DNA of 64,000 nt from Antilocapra americana (Eukaryota > Chordata > Mammalia > Artiodactyla > Antilocapridae). This document shows positions 33,356-44,026 of this stretch, in pieces. Made by a program: the position numbers and the translations under genes. Position 1 is the stretch's first letter, and each line of letters begins with the position of its first letter. Under the pieces are notes generated by a model that saw only the letters and a program-made list of their open reading frames with translations, did not search any database and was not told the origin of the DNA. The stretch spans positions 62,001 to 126,000 of the forward strand of contig ML661887.1 in NCBI GenBank assembly GCA_007570785.1. The letters run 5' to 3'.

Positions 33356-34340
33356 CATTCCCCTATGTAATGGGGTGGACACTGGCCTGGAATCTGAGAA
33401 GCCAGCTCTGAGCCAGTGATGGACGCTCTCCCTGGAAGCTCAGCTTCATCACTTTCTACACGGGGAGAGGAGAGCCACCCTCCCACTGCCCAGGTGAGGG
33501 TTTGGTGTGGGGGCAGGAAGAGAGCAAACAGTGAAAATAAATTTCTTTTTAATTGACAGCTAACCAGATTTTCTCTGGCAGCAATTTATATCTATTTCCC
33601 CTCATTCAGGCAGCTGGGAATATGAGAAAATCATTCAGCCATTTGAAGAGTGCTATTTAACTCATTACAAAGAATAGTTCTTTTGAATCTCTGAGAATTT
33701 TCTGTAAGTCACATGTCATTTTCACTTTCACCTATGAAACTGAAGCTCACATTGAGCTTTGTAAAAAAGCTTCCCCGGAGCGGGGGGCCGGGGGCGGGGG
33801 CCGGTTAGTGGAGAGGCAGCCAGCCGCAGAGACTGGGTCTCAGGCCTCCCTGGAAGCACAGACCGTCTCAGCAAGTTGCCGTCTTAGGCTCAGACCTGAA
33901 CATATTTTAGAAGAAAGACCTGAAAAAGGTCACGGTGAACCAACAGAAAATCATCAACGTCTGTGTTTGTCTCGACTCACTGTGGGCTTGGGCTCACTGC
34001 AGCTGCCCAGTGGGGAAAAGCCAGGCTGGGAGGAGACAGGAGTTCCCAAGCTGGAGAGGAGCCCGAAGGTTGGAGGAGACCCTGCCCCACACCTGCTCCC
34101 CTCGTAAGGCATCCCCCAGCTCCCGGGCCCTGCCAGGTAGAAACCAGGCCAGCGCTGGGCCAGGAGCCAGAGCAAGGGCTTACCTGGTAGGAACATCTGC
34201 TAAGCTCTTTGAACCAAATGCAAACCCTGCTATTTCAATGATCGTAAATTCCTATAGCAGTTTCCCCCAGTACCCTGGCTGTCATGTTAATGGAGTCATT
34301 TTTCAACTTAATGGGGACAGAGCAGAGCCAGTGCACAGGC

Positions 34341-34343
<3 letters not shown>
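33356..34343. other. Unassigned; candidate conserved element and G-rich patch
   Basis: 33535-33770 is a repeat-free AT-rich block with TTAATTGAC, TTTATATC and CTCATTAC motifs, a composition often seen in developmental enhancers; this is an impression only. A G-rich run with three G5-G6 tracts lies at 33782-33803. No exon supported. Confidence 0.35.

Positions 34344-34386
<43 letters not shown>
34344..34386. repeat. (GT)n microsatellite
   Basis: 43 bases of uninterrupted GT, followed by interrupted GT-rich sequence to about 34420. Long pure GT runs are usually length-polymorphic. Confidence 0.95.
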
Positions 34387-34393
<7 letters not shown>

Positions 34394-35071
34394 GGCACAT
34401 GCATCTGTGTGTGTGTGTTTGTACACGCCTCCATTTTTCAGGAGTGAGGATATTTGCATAACACAGATGTGGTGGCAGATATCAGATAAACAGGAAGCTT
34501 CAGACCGGTGTCGTTTCCTTTCACTGTGAATCAGCAGCCTGTCTGCTCATACAGAAATGGTGGAAATCACAGGGGATGGCTCAGGAATGTGCGGTACAGG
34601 AGAAAGAGCAACGGTTCCCAGTCCCCTTCTTTGATGGGGGGCTTCCCTGGACGCCCACCCCTGCTCGCGCTCCTCAGGCCCCTGCTCTCCACCCACCCGG
34701 TTTCCAACAGTCCTCCAGAGGCTTGGACACCAGCTCCAAACACATCAGCCAGTGTACAGCCACATGACATTCATTCCCCAGCGCTTGGAGGAGGCCGGGC
34801 TGGGGGGCTGGAGGCACCTTAGCTGCTGGTTCCCCGGGGCCCAGGTTTGTGTCCCGGGGAGGCGATGCAGGGTAATAAGCTCATCCCAGACCTGGCAGGC
34901 ACCACAGTCCCTGGGTTCAGATCCTTGGGCCAACCAGAGAGGCCTTGGGCCACCTGCTTTGAACTCAGAGCCCAGGTTTCCCTGTTAGTTTTGTGGGGCT
35001 GATAATGACCTTCTGCGGGTTTGGGGCTGTGATGCAGTGTACATATGAAAAGCAGGGAATAGAAAGCATCA
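34387..35071. other. Unassigned GC-rich sequence, no gene seen
   Basis: Overlapping short ORFs on both strands without gene-like features. A weak MIR-like patch may lie near 34910-34990. Confidence 0.35.
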
Positions 35072-35212
35072 GTTAAAAGCACAGGCTTTGGAATCAGATA
35101 TCTGAATTCAAAACCCAGTTCCATTGTGTTCCGGATGTGAGACTTAGGGCCAATTACCAAACTTTCCGAGTCTTATTTTTGCTCATCTGTGAAATACAGA
35201 TCATAAGAGTCA
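35072..35212 (+). repeat. MIR SINE, sense
   Basis: AAAAGCACAGGCTTTGGAATC opening, then TGTGAGACTTAGGGCCAATT and CTCATCTGTGAAATACAGAT. Confidence 0.8.
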
Positions 35213-35214
35213 TC

Positions 35215-35690
35215 TAAGGGAACTCTCCTACACTGTTGGTGGGAATGTAAGTTGGTGCAGCCACTGTGGAGAGCAGCATGGAGAGGCCTTAAAAAACTAA
35301 GAACTGAACTACCATATGATCCAGCAGTCCAAGTCCTGAATATGTAAAAATGAATCCACTAACTTGAAACATTATATGCACCACCCCAACATTCACAACA
35401 GCACTTTTTATAATAGCCAAGACATGGAAACAGCAACACAACTATGCATCAGCAAATGATTGGATTAAGAAGTGTGTGTGTGTGTACATGTATGTGTATA
35501 TCTGTGTGTGTATATATATATATATATACACACACACACATACACATACACAATGGAATAATTCTTAGCTGAAAAGAAAAAAATACTGCCATTTGCAACA
35601 ATATGGATAAGCTAGAGATTATTATGCTTGGTGAAAGAAGTTAGAGAAAACAAATATTCTATGGTATCACTTACAGGTGGAATCTAAACT
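35215..35690 (+). repeat. L1 3' portion, sense, with expanded microsatellite
   Basis: ORF2-tail sequence (TACACTGTTGGTGGGAATGT, CCATATGATCCAGCAGTCC) leads into a TG/TA/CA tract at about 35472-35552 and then AATGGAATAATTC and the 3' UTR start. Contains a 34-bp perfect palindrome at 35503-35536. Confidence 0.85.
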
Positions 35691-35699
35691 TCCCTACCG

Positions 35700-35851
35700 C
35701 CTTCTCCCCTTCTTCCTTCCTCCAGCCTCACCTAACACAACAAGACCCGTGAGGCAGGGACCACTGCTGAGCTTCCCCAGTGAGCACCCAGCACCTGGCT
35801 GGACACGTAGTAGTTTAACAAATCAGTTGAATAAATGAATGGAAGTTCTTG
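35700..35851 (+). repeat. L2 LINE 3' end, sense
   Basis: GAGGCAGGGACCACTGCTGA block, CAGCACCTGGCTGGACACG, and the terminal GTTGAATAAATGAATGG. Confidence 0.7.
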
Positions 35852-35939
35852 GTTCCTAGCAGGTGCTGAGAAAATATAACTGTATAAAATGAATCAGTAT
35901 GAAAACCACACTCTCTCTGTTGGTGAAATCCCTGAAAGG

Positions 35940-36163
35940 GAGCCAGTGTAGAATAAAGATTATTAGCATCATGGGCTTACACAGCAGTCAGATATGCTGT
36001 GTCCTTTAACTTCTCTCAGCCTCTTTCCTGATCTGTAAAATGAGCACAATGGTAGTAACTCACCTGCCACTGTGAATTACTGGGTTGTTTTAGGGTTAAA
36101 GGAGACAATGCAGGCGAAATACTTAACACAGTACTCTGCACACAACTAGCACATGGAGGAATG
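35940..36163 (+). repeat. MIR SINE, sense
   Basis: Contains CTGATCTGTAAAATGAGCAC and the 3' part TTAAAGGAGACAATGCAGG to CACACAACTAGCAC. Confidence 0.75.
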
Positions 36164-36567
36164 TGTCTGAGAAATCCCAGCTTAATGATCCTACAAGAAG
36201 ATGATTCTGAGACTTGACTTTTTTCCCGAGAGGACAAGTCTTAGGCCTGGCATCCCTCCTGCCTCATTTATCTTGGTTCTCCCCTTCCCAATGTTGTCCC
36301 TCTTCCTTCTTAGGCTGGGTGGTCTTTTCTTATTGAAGAGCTGGTACTTCTGAAGCCTGGCTCCCCCCACCCCTGTGGGATTGCTGCACAGACAGCAAGC
36401 AATACCCCACTGACCCCACCTTGCTGCACTGCGTGCACAGGGGGGCAGGGTGCGGGAGGTCCAGAGGTGTGGGAGGCTTGTCTCTGCAAGGAACACGGCA
36501 CATTCGCCCAGGTGTATTTACTCTGGGGCTTGGACACAGTGCACATACAGGCGAAGCGCCAAGGTCT
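36164..36567. other. Unassigned sequence, no gene seen
   Basis: No repeat family or exon recognised. Confidence 0.4.
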
Positions 36568-37215
36568 GTACTCAGACAGTGTGGCTTTGCATCCAGCCTC
36601 CATAGAGACGAGCTGTCTGATCTCAGAGAAGTCTGGTACCCTTTCTCAGCCTCAATTTCCTAATCTGGAAAGTAGACACCAATGCTGGTTGTTGTTCAGT
36701 CGCTCAGTAATGTTCAACTCTTTGCAACCCCATGGACTGCAGCATGCCAGGCTCCCCTGTCCTTCACTATCTCCTAGAGTTGGTTCAAACTCATGTCCAT
36801 TGAGTCAATTATGTCATCCAATAATCTCATCCTCTGTCACCCCCTTCTCCTTCCCTCAGTCTTTCCCTTCATTAGGGCCTTTTCCAATGAGTCGGCTCTG
36901 TGCATCAAGTGGCCAAAGTATTGGAGCTTCAGCTTCAGCATCAGTACTTCTAATGAATATTCAGAGTTGATTTCCTTTACGATTGACTGGTTTGATCTCC
37001 TTGCAGCCCAAGGGATTCTCAAAAGTCTTCTCCAACACCGCCGTTTGAAAGAATCAATTCTTTGGCACTCATCCTTTTTTATGGTCCAATTCTCATAACT
37101 GTAGATGAAAAAACATAGTTTTAACTAGACAGACCTTTGTCGCTCTTTGACTATATAGACATTTGTGATACCAGTGCTAGTACCCAGGGCTGATTTTGAA
37201 AACACTTAATAACCA
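36568..37215 (+). repeat. MIR SINE, sense, split by a BovB fragment
   Basis: Left part 36568-36688 ends in CTCAATTTCCTAATCTGGAA and AGTAGACACC; the right part resumes after the BovB insertion near 37150 with TACCAGTGCTAGTACCC. The BovB copy is therefore younger than the MIR. Confidence 0.6.
36689..37135 (-). repeat. BovB 3'-end fragment (ART2A-like), antisense
   Basis: Runs from GTTGTTGTTCAGTCGC past CTCCTTGCAGCCCAAGG to the 'CAGACCTTTGTCG' block, longer than most copies here. Confidence 0.9.
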
Positions 37216-37268
37216 GATTTGGCGCTAAGCTATTAGATGAATGCCAGTAAATGCAGGCACAACTGCTA

Positions 37269-37306
37269 AATATTAACTCTGTTGATTGCTATGCAGAGTT
37301 AATATT
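37269..37306. repeat. 13-bp perfect inverted repeat, 12-base spacer
   Basis: Arms AATATTAACTCTG (37269-37281) and CAGAGTTAATATT (37294-37306) are exact reverse complements around a 12-base loop. No repeat family recognised at this spot. Confidence 0.8.
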
Positions 37307-38639
37307 CTACTGCGGGTTGCTAAGGCTCCTGGCACAGTGGAAACACCCTAAACATTAGCTGTGACATTTATGTTTAGCCCATGTCACACAGTTCCCGGAG
37401 CAGTCCCCAGGGGAAGAAAATTCAGAGAAGCGATGACCCTGGAAAGACATGGTCTTTGTTTTCTCCCATTTTGACCAAGACCCCCTTGCCTCTCTTTGCT
37501 CACCAGAGAGTCACACAAGTGCTGGGGATGAGAAAGGACCTTGGTCTTCTCTGTCCAGTGCAAATCATAGTCCGTCCCTGTGTTTCCCATGCCTGGGAGC
37601 TGGTTTCCTGGGAACGTTCTTTGCAGATCTTCCTCACAACCACAGAAGAGCCAGACACGCAGTGACCAAGTCACGGAGTCTGTTCACAGTACCTGCCAAG
37701 CCCATGAGAGGCTGACACATCACACAGTGGGCCCTCGCGCCTGGATGCCTGGGTGGAAAAATCCAGCGATCTGATTGTGCACGTGCCACTGGACATCTTC
37801 TGTGTCTGAGGCCAGAGTCTCTTTCTCTCTTGGTATCACTCCTTGGACCAGGTATTTGAAAAGGGACCTGGGCGTGCAGAGCATAGAGGCAAGCCCTTCA
37901 CGGCTGCAGAAGTTGATTCTCAGTCACTCCCTGTTCTGCTTCCTGTACCCCAACAATCCAAAGCCAGAAATACCAAGGACAGTGGGCCCAGCAGCCCAGA
38001 AGCTGGAGGTCATCTCTGCCCCCCAGCAGAGTCTGTAGAGGCCATGCCTGCTAGGGGACAGGACAGTCGGTCACCTTGAAGGCCTGTGATTAAAGCAGTC
38101 ATCTCCCTTCCTAGACCCGGTGGTCCATCTGTGTCCGGGGCTACGTATTTATGAAGTCCTATGCTGTTGCCTCATAAAAGATTCTCCCACTGGAGCGAGT
38201 ATGGATGTAGCCACAGAGTGAGGTGCCTGTAACCTGGGTGATGGCTGCCCATCAGAGCTAAATAATACAATGCAAACCCAATGGGATTTTCTAGTAACTC
38301 TTTTAACAGAGGACTTCTATCTTTTTAGAACTGCATCCTTCATGGTGAGAGCCCAGCAGGAATTTACCCATGGGTTTTCCAAGCAACTATATTTGTCCTT
38401 TGCTGCGTCACAACTGTCAACAAAATAACCTAACACTGTAATCATAAAGCTGCCATTTCTGGTCTGTGAACTCTACTCTGACCTCTAGCAGGTATTTATA
38501 CACATTCTGTCCTTTGGGAGTATTTCTTGCCAAAACCCATGAGAAAGGGAGCATAATCAGAATTATAATTACTATAATTATAATTTAATTTTAGTAATAA
38601 TCAGTAAGTATAAAACAAATTGTATTTTAATAGAACACA
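37307..38639. other. Unassigned sequence, no gene seen
   Basis: Short ORFs only. Near 38561-38587 two copies of the self-complementary AATTATAATT lie close together in an AT-rich patch. Confidence 0.4.
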
Positions 38640-38780
38640 TATCAAACTTTTTCAGCATGCTGGGCTTTGGCTCATTGTCTTATAACTCACACCTCACTTG
38701 TTGCCTCCGTGATCTCCATCATGTAAGTACAATTATTGCCCCATTTCACAGATGAGTAAGGGAAGACCTGGGACTCCAGG
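38640..38780 (-). repeat. MIR-like SINE, antisense
   Basis: CCCCATTTCACAGATGAGTA followed by AGGGAAGACCTGGG, the reverse MIR core, with a weak left flank. Confidence 0.55.
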
Positions 38781-39039
38781 CCAGATCCACAGCTGCCAGA
38801 CCCTGTGAACTTCCTCAGAGGCTCCACCTAGCCTCCCTTGTCAGCCCTGCTTCTTTTCACGCATCTCCTCCCAGCGAAGGGGAGGGCCAGGAGCCTGAGG
38901 AACCACGGCCAGCACACAGGCCACTGAATTGGCCAAGCAACAGAATGCAAACCCTCCTGGCAGGTCAGAATTCTGGGGCTGGCTTCCCTGCCAGTCAGTG
39001 AGGATTAGAGGTAACTCACCACGTGGTGTACTCTGTGTA

Positions 39040-39220
39040 CTAAATCCCTTCAGCTGTGTCCGACTCTGTGCTGCACCATGGACTTAGCCCACAGGCTCCT
39101 GTCCATGGGATTCTCCAGTCAAGAATACTGGAGTGGGTTGACCCAGGGATCAAACCCATGCCTCTTACTTCTCCTGAATTGGCAGGAAGATTTTTTATCT
39201 CTAGTGCCACCTGAGAAGTC
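39040..39220 (-). repeat. Bov-tA SINE, antisense, internally deleted
   Basis: BovA body with a deletion around GGAGTGGGTTGACCCAGGG, then the reverse tRNA-Glu head. Confidence 0.85.
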
Positions 39221-39230
39221 AATTGACCCC

Positions 39231-41247
39231 TTCAGTTCAGTCACTCGGTCGTGTCCGACTCCGCGACCCCATGGACTGCAGCGTGGCCAGGCTTCTCCAT
39301 CCATCACCAACTCCTGGAGCTTGCTCAAACTCAGGTCCATCGAGTCAGTAATGCCATCCAACCATCTCAACCTCTGTCATCACCTTCTCCTCCTGCCCTC
39401 AATCTTTCCCAGCATCAGGGTCTTTTCAAATGAGTCAGTTCTTTGCATCAGGTGGCCAAAGTATTGGAGTTTCAGCTTCAACATCAGTCCTTTCAATGAA
39501 TATTCAGGACTGATCTCCTCTAGGATAGACTGGTTGGATCTCCTTGCAGTCCAAGGGACTCTCAAGAGTCTTCTCTAGCATCATAATTTGAAAGCATTAA
39601 TTCTTCAGAGCTCAGCTTTCTTTATAGTCCAACTCTCACATGCATACATGACTACTGGAAAAACCATAGCTCTGACTAGATGGGCCTTCGTAGGCAAAGT
39701 AATGTCTCTGCTTTTTAATATGCTGTCTAGGTTGGTCAGAGCTTTTCTTCCAAGGAGCAAGCGCCTTTTAATTTCATGGCTGCAGTCACCATCTGCAGTG
39801 ATTTAGGGGCCTAAAAAATAAGTCTCTCACTGTTTCTATTATTTCTCCATTTATTTTCCATGAAGTGATGGGATCAGATGCCATGATCTTAGTTTTCTGA
39901 GCTTTAAGCCAAGTTTTTCACTCTCCTCTTTCACTTTCATCAAGAGACTCTTTAGTTCTTCTTCACTTTCTGCCATAAGAGTGGTGCCATCTGTGTATCT
40001 GAGGTTATTGATATTTCTCCCAGCAATCTTGATTCCAGTGTGTGCTTCATCTAGCATGGCATTTTGCATGATGTACTCTGCATATAAGTTAAATAAGCAG
40101 GTTGATAATATACAGCCTTGTAGTACTCCTTTCCCAATTCTGAACCAATCCATTGTTCCGTTTCCTGTTCTAACTCTTGCTTCTTGATCTGCATACAGAT
40201 TTCTCAGGAAGCAGGTCAGGTGGTCTGATATTCCCATCTCTTTAAGAATTTTCCATGATTTGTTGTGATCCACACAGTCAAATGCTTTGGCATAGTCAAT
40301 AAAGCAGATGTTTTTCTGGAACTCTCTTGCTTTATCAATGATACAGCGGATTTTGGCAATTTGATCTCTGGTTCCTCTGCTTTTTCTAAATCCAGCTTGA
40401 ACATCTGGAATTTCACAGTTCACGTACTGTTGAAGCCTGTCTTGGAGAATTTTGAGCATTACTTTGCTAGCATGTGAGATGAGTGCAACTGTATGATAGT
40501 TTGAACATTCTCTGGCATTGCCTTTCTTTGGGATTGGAATGAAAACTGACATTTTCCAGTCCTGTGGCCACTGCTAAGTTTTCCAGATTTGCTGGCATAT
40601 TGAATGCAGCAGTTTCACAGCATTCTCTTTCAAGATTTGAAATAGCTCAGCTGGAATTTCATCATCTCTACTAGCTTTGTTCGTAGCGATGCTTCTTAAG
40701 GCCCACTCGACTTCACATTTCAGGATGTCTGCCTCTAGGTGAGTGATCACACTTTTGTAGTTATCTGAGTCATGAAGACCTATTTTGTACAGTTCTTCTG
40801 TGTATTCTTGCCACTTCTTCTTAATATCTTCTGCTTCTGTTAGATCCATACCATTTCTGTCCTTTATTGTGCCCATCTTTGCATGAAATTTTCCCTTGAT
40901 ATCACTATTTTTCTTGAAGAGATCTCTAGTCTTTCCCATTCTATTGTTTTCCTCTACTTCTTTGCACTGATCACTGAAGAAGGCTTTCTTATCTCTCCAT
41001 GCCATTCTTGAACTCTGCATTCAAATGGATATGTCTTTCCTTTTCTCCTTTGCCTTTCATGACTCTTCTTTTGACAGCTATTTGTAAGGCCTCCTCAGAC
41101 AACCATTTTGCCTTTTTGCATTTCTTTTTCTTTGGGATGGTCTTGATCACTGCTTCCTGTACAATGTCAAGAACCTCCATCCATAGTTCTTCAGGCACTC
41201 TGTCTATCAGATCTAGCCCTTGAATCTATTTATCACTTCCACTGTGT
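39231..41247 (-). mobile_element. BovB (RTE) LINE, 2.0 kb, antisense, 5'-truncated
   Basis: The longest continuous BovB here. From its 3' end (TTCAGTTCAG terminal units at the left) it runs through the 3' UTR-like segment and the reverse transcriptase part of ORF2 into the region before the RT. It is 5'-truncated near 41247, as usual for LINE insertions. It has no right-hand partner at that point; a second, separate BovB 3' end begins 17 bases further on. Confidence 0.9.
39851..41198 (-). pseudogene. BovB ORF2 reverse transcriptase remnant
   Basis: Two minus-strand open blocks, 41020-40577 and 40552-39851, are in one frame and are parted by a TAG at 40574-40576 where related copies have a glutamine codon. 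The second block (233 codons) carries the RT landmarks: the FIDYAKAFDCVDH motif with the first catalytic aspartates, an LQGC block, and the position of the YADD motif. That motif reads YTDG here (codons at 39986-39997), so the second catalytic aspartate is lost. Upstream, 41198-40989 is in another frame. The element is therefore dead by nonsense, frameshift and active-site change. It is retrotransposon ORF, not a host gene. Confidence 0.85.
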
Positions 41248-41263
41248 CACTTCTAACCTACCT

Positions 41264-41658
41264 CTTCAGTTCAGTTCAGTTCAGTCACTCAGTTGTGTCT
41301 GACTCTTTGCAACACCATGGACTGCAGCATGCCAGGCTTCCCTGTCCATCACCAACTCCTGAAGCTTGCTCAAACTCATCTGCATCGAGTTGGTAATGCC
41401 ATCCAACCATCTCATCCTCTGTCATCCACTTCTCCTCCTGCCTTCAATCTTGCCCAGCATCAGAGTCTTTTCAAATGAGTCAGTTCTCCACATCAGGTGG
41501 CCAAAGTATTAGAGTTTCAGCTTCAACATCAGTCCTTCCAATGAATATTCCAGACTGATTTCCTCTAGGATAGACTGGTTGGATCTCCTTGCAGTCCAAG
41601 GAACTCTTAAGAGTTTTCTCCAACACCACAGTTCAAAAGCATCAATTCTTTGGCGCTC
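41264..41658 (-). repeat. BovB 3'-end fragment, antisense
   Basis: Starts with four TTCAG units, then the standard 3'-end order to 'TTTGGCGCTC', where it joins a SINE fragment. Confidence 0.9.
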
Positions 41659-41714
41659 TGGAGAAGGCAATGGCAAACAACTTCAGTATTCTTGCCTTGA
41701 GAACCCCATGAACT
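41659..41714 (+). repeat. Bov-tA SINE fragment, sense
   Basis: About 55 bp of the middle of Bov-tA (TGGAGAAGGCAATGGCAAAC, TATTCTTGCCTTGAGAACCC), fused directly to the BovB fragment with no head or tail. Confidence 0.7.
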
Positions 41715-41924
41715 TACCCCCTTAGTTCAAATGAAATAATGAGGATAACGTCTGTTAGCTGCACTGATAGCTCTGTATTAGTCACTCAAACCATTAGATT
41801 GACACTTTGGGAGCTGGAATGAGAGGACCCAGGACCGAATACCCTCAGTAGCAAATGCAGAGCTGCCATATCCTCCCCGACTGCCCTAGTTTCCCCTTTT
41901 ATTAACACCTTCGTTTGTGCGTCA

Positions 41925-42760
41925 CATTCCTTATCATTGATGAACCAATACTGATACATTATTGTTGATTCAAGTCCATAGTTTACTTTTTATTTTATTT
42001 ACTTATTTGGCTGTGCCGGGTCTTCTTTGCAGTACGTGGACCTTCCATCTTCATTGCCACACATGGAATCTTTAGTGGCAGCATTCAGACTCTTAGTGGT
42101 GGCATGTGGGATCTAGCTTCCTGAGCAAGGGTGGAACCCAGACCCCTGCATTGGGAGTATGGAGTCTTAGCTACTGAACCACCAGGAAAATCCTAGAGTC
42201 CATAGTTCACACAAGGGTCACTCTTGATGCTGTACACTCCATGGTTTGGACAAATGTATAAAGCCATGTATCCACCACTACAGTTCTGTGGAGAATAGAT
42301 GCACTGCCCCCCGCCCCCCACCCGCCAAGTCCCCTGTTTTACGGGTTTGTCCCTCTCTCTCCTCCAGTCCCTTACCTCTCACCTCTTTTTATTGGCCATA
42401 ATTTCACCTTTTCTAGAATATCACATATATCAATAGTAATTGGAATTATACAACCCATAGGCTTTTTTTTAGATCGGCTTCTTTGACTTAGCAATATATC
42501 TTTAAGTTTCCTCCATGTATTCTCATGGTTTAGTGGCTCATTTCTTTTATCCATGAATGCTATTCTATTGTCTGGAGGTAACTCAACTTATCCATTTGCC
42601 TACTGCAGGATGTCTTGGTTGCTTCCAGGTTTGGGCAATTATGAATGAAGCTGTTATAAATATCTGTGTACAGGTTTTTGTATGAAAGTTAAGTTTTCAA
42701 GGAGAACAACTGCTGGGTAAGTGTACGTTTAATTTTGTAAGTAGTATTTTAAACTTAATT
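41925..42760 (-). repeat. Old L1 3' portion, antisense, with nested CHR SINE
   Basis: L1 3' UTR in reverse (ATTGATGAACCAATACTGAT, GTTCACACAAGGGTCACTC) followed by the ORF2 tail (CTTTTATCCATGAATGC, GGTTGCTTCCAGG). Interrupted at 41987-42196 by a CHR SINE. A C-rich patch lies at 42306-42326. Confidence 0.75.
41987..42196 (-). repeat. CHR-type SINE nested in L1, antisense
   Basis: Flanked by 14-bp near-identical direct repeats (AGTCCATAGTTTAC at 41973-41986, AGTCCATAGTTCAC at 42197-42210). The reverse head ends ACCACCAGGAAAATCC. Confidence 0.85.
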
Positions 42761-43005
42761 TTACCCTGCATATTATGTGTTTTAACGAAAGTGCTTAAGC
42801 TGTGCTGGCGATTTACAATTCTTTCAAGAAGAGCAAGAGCCTCCTCAAGTATAAAAGTCTAGTTCTCCAGCCTCCTTCCTGTCCTCACCTCTTAGGCTTT
42901 CCATCCTTTTCCACCCTCTGGGGACACAGAAAATCTGATTTCAGACCCACCAACCTAGGTTCAGTGCCAACACCTGGTTCGTACCTTCTCCAGGGCAGGG
43001 AAGTA

Positions 43006-43130
43006 ATTGTATGGCTCTTTTGTTTGTTACCATGCAGCATGTGGGTTCTTAGTCCCCTGAACTGGGATCAAGCTGACATCCCTCTGAGTGGAAGGGCAGA
43101 GTCGTAAACACTGGACCACCAGGGAAGTCC
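43006..43130 (-). repeat. CHR-type SINE, antisense, truncated
   Basis: Body block CATGTGGGTTCTTAGTCCCC, then the reverse head CACTGGACCACCAGGGAAGT. Confidence 0.85.
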
Positions 43131-44026
43131 CAACTATTGGGCTTTTATAGGCAGTTAAAATTTGGTCTCTGCTCAGAGTACACAAAGATGTCATTTACCT
43201 CAAGCCAAAATGTTTAGAAAGTTAATAGAATTTGCAGTAAACTTTTGGGATAATTCTGAAATATAGTTGAACTAGTTGTACACATACGATTAGGTTCTTC
43301 AATTTTAATATATTTCATTTCTTACTCTTCCCTGAATGCTGTTTCCTTATTGACCTGCTCCTTCATCTTCTTGATACACGTATTTCTACTTCGGAAAATC
43401 ACACTCATATTTTATTAGCTCAGCAGGGCAGGAGGTAGGTCTTGTTTGTATTTGTAATGCCTATGTAAATATTTATTGAATGAATATTTTGGAGAAAACG
43501 ATCTTGTTTTCCCCTTCAGTTTGAAAATGTCTTTCCACAAGAGTCAGCTTTTACAGATCTGTACCCATGAGCGTTGTTGCCGTGTCATTCACATACTGAT
43601 TTAACATGTATTTAAATGTGCTCTTCCCGACCCCGACACGTCACAGGGGGAGGTCATCAAGAGCCTGAGTTCAACCTCAAGGGCTGTCTCTCAGGATCCA
43701 AGCCCCCAAGTCTCAGGCGTTTCTCATGAGGGTCTGGATGAGCCTGTTGCTGCTGCTGGCAGGGCCCTTTACACACAGTCCCTTAGGGTCCCATTGAGGC
43801 CAGCTGCTCCTGACTTCACTGAGGATCTCTGTGTCCCCGCTTTCCACAGGCGCCTTTGGGGGACTGATTTATAGAGGAGCCTCGGGTATAATGAGCCTCT
43901 GGTACTGCAGTGACCTGTGTGCAGACAGCTCTTTTTTAGGTTTTCATTCTTTCCAAACTCCTCAAAGGAAGCCTGTTGTTTTTGATTTGTTTAACCTCTG
44001 GGTAAAAGTAATGGTAAACCTCTGGT
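43131..44026. other. Unassigned sequence, no gene seen
   Basis: No repeat family or exon recognised. Confidence 0.4.

Noticed and set aside
41264..41288. Telomere-like or satellite TTCAG repeat
   Set aside because: This short tandem unit is the normal BovB 3' terminus and recurs at the ends of other copies here (21776, 39231, 46580, 55911).
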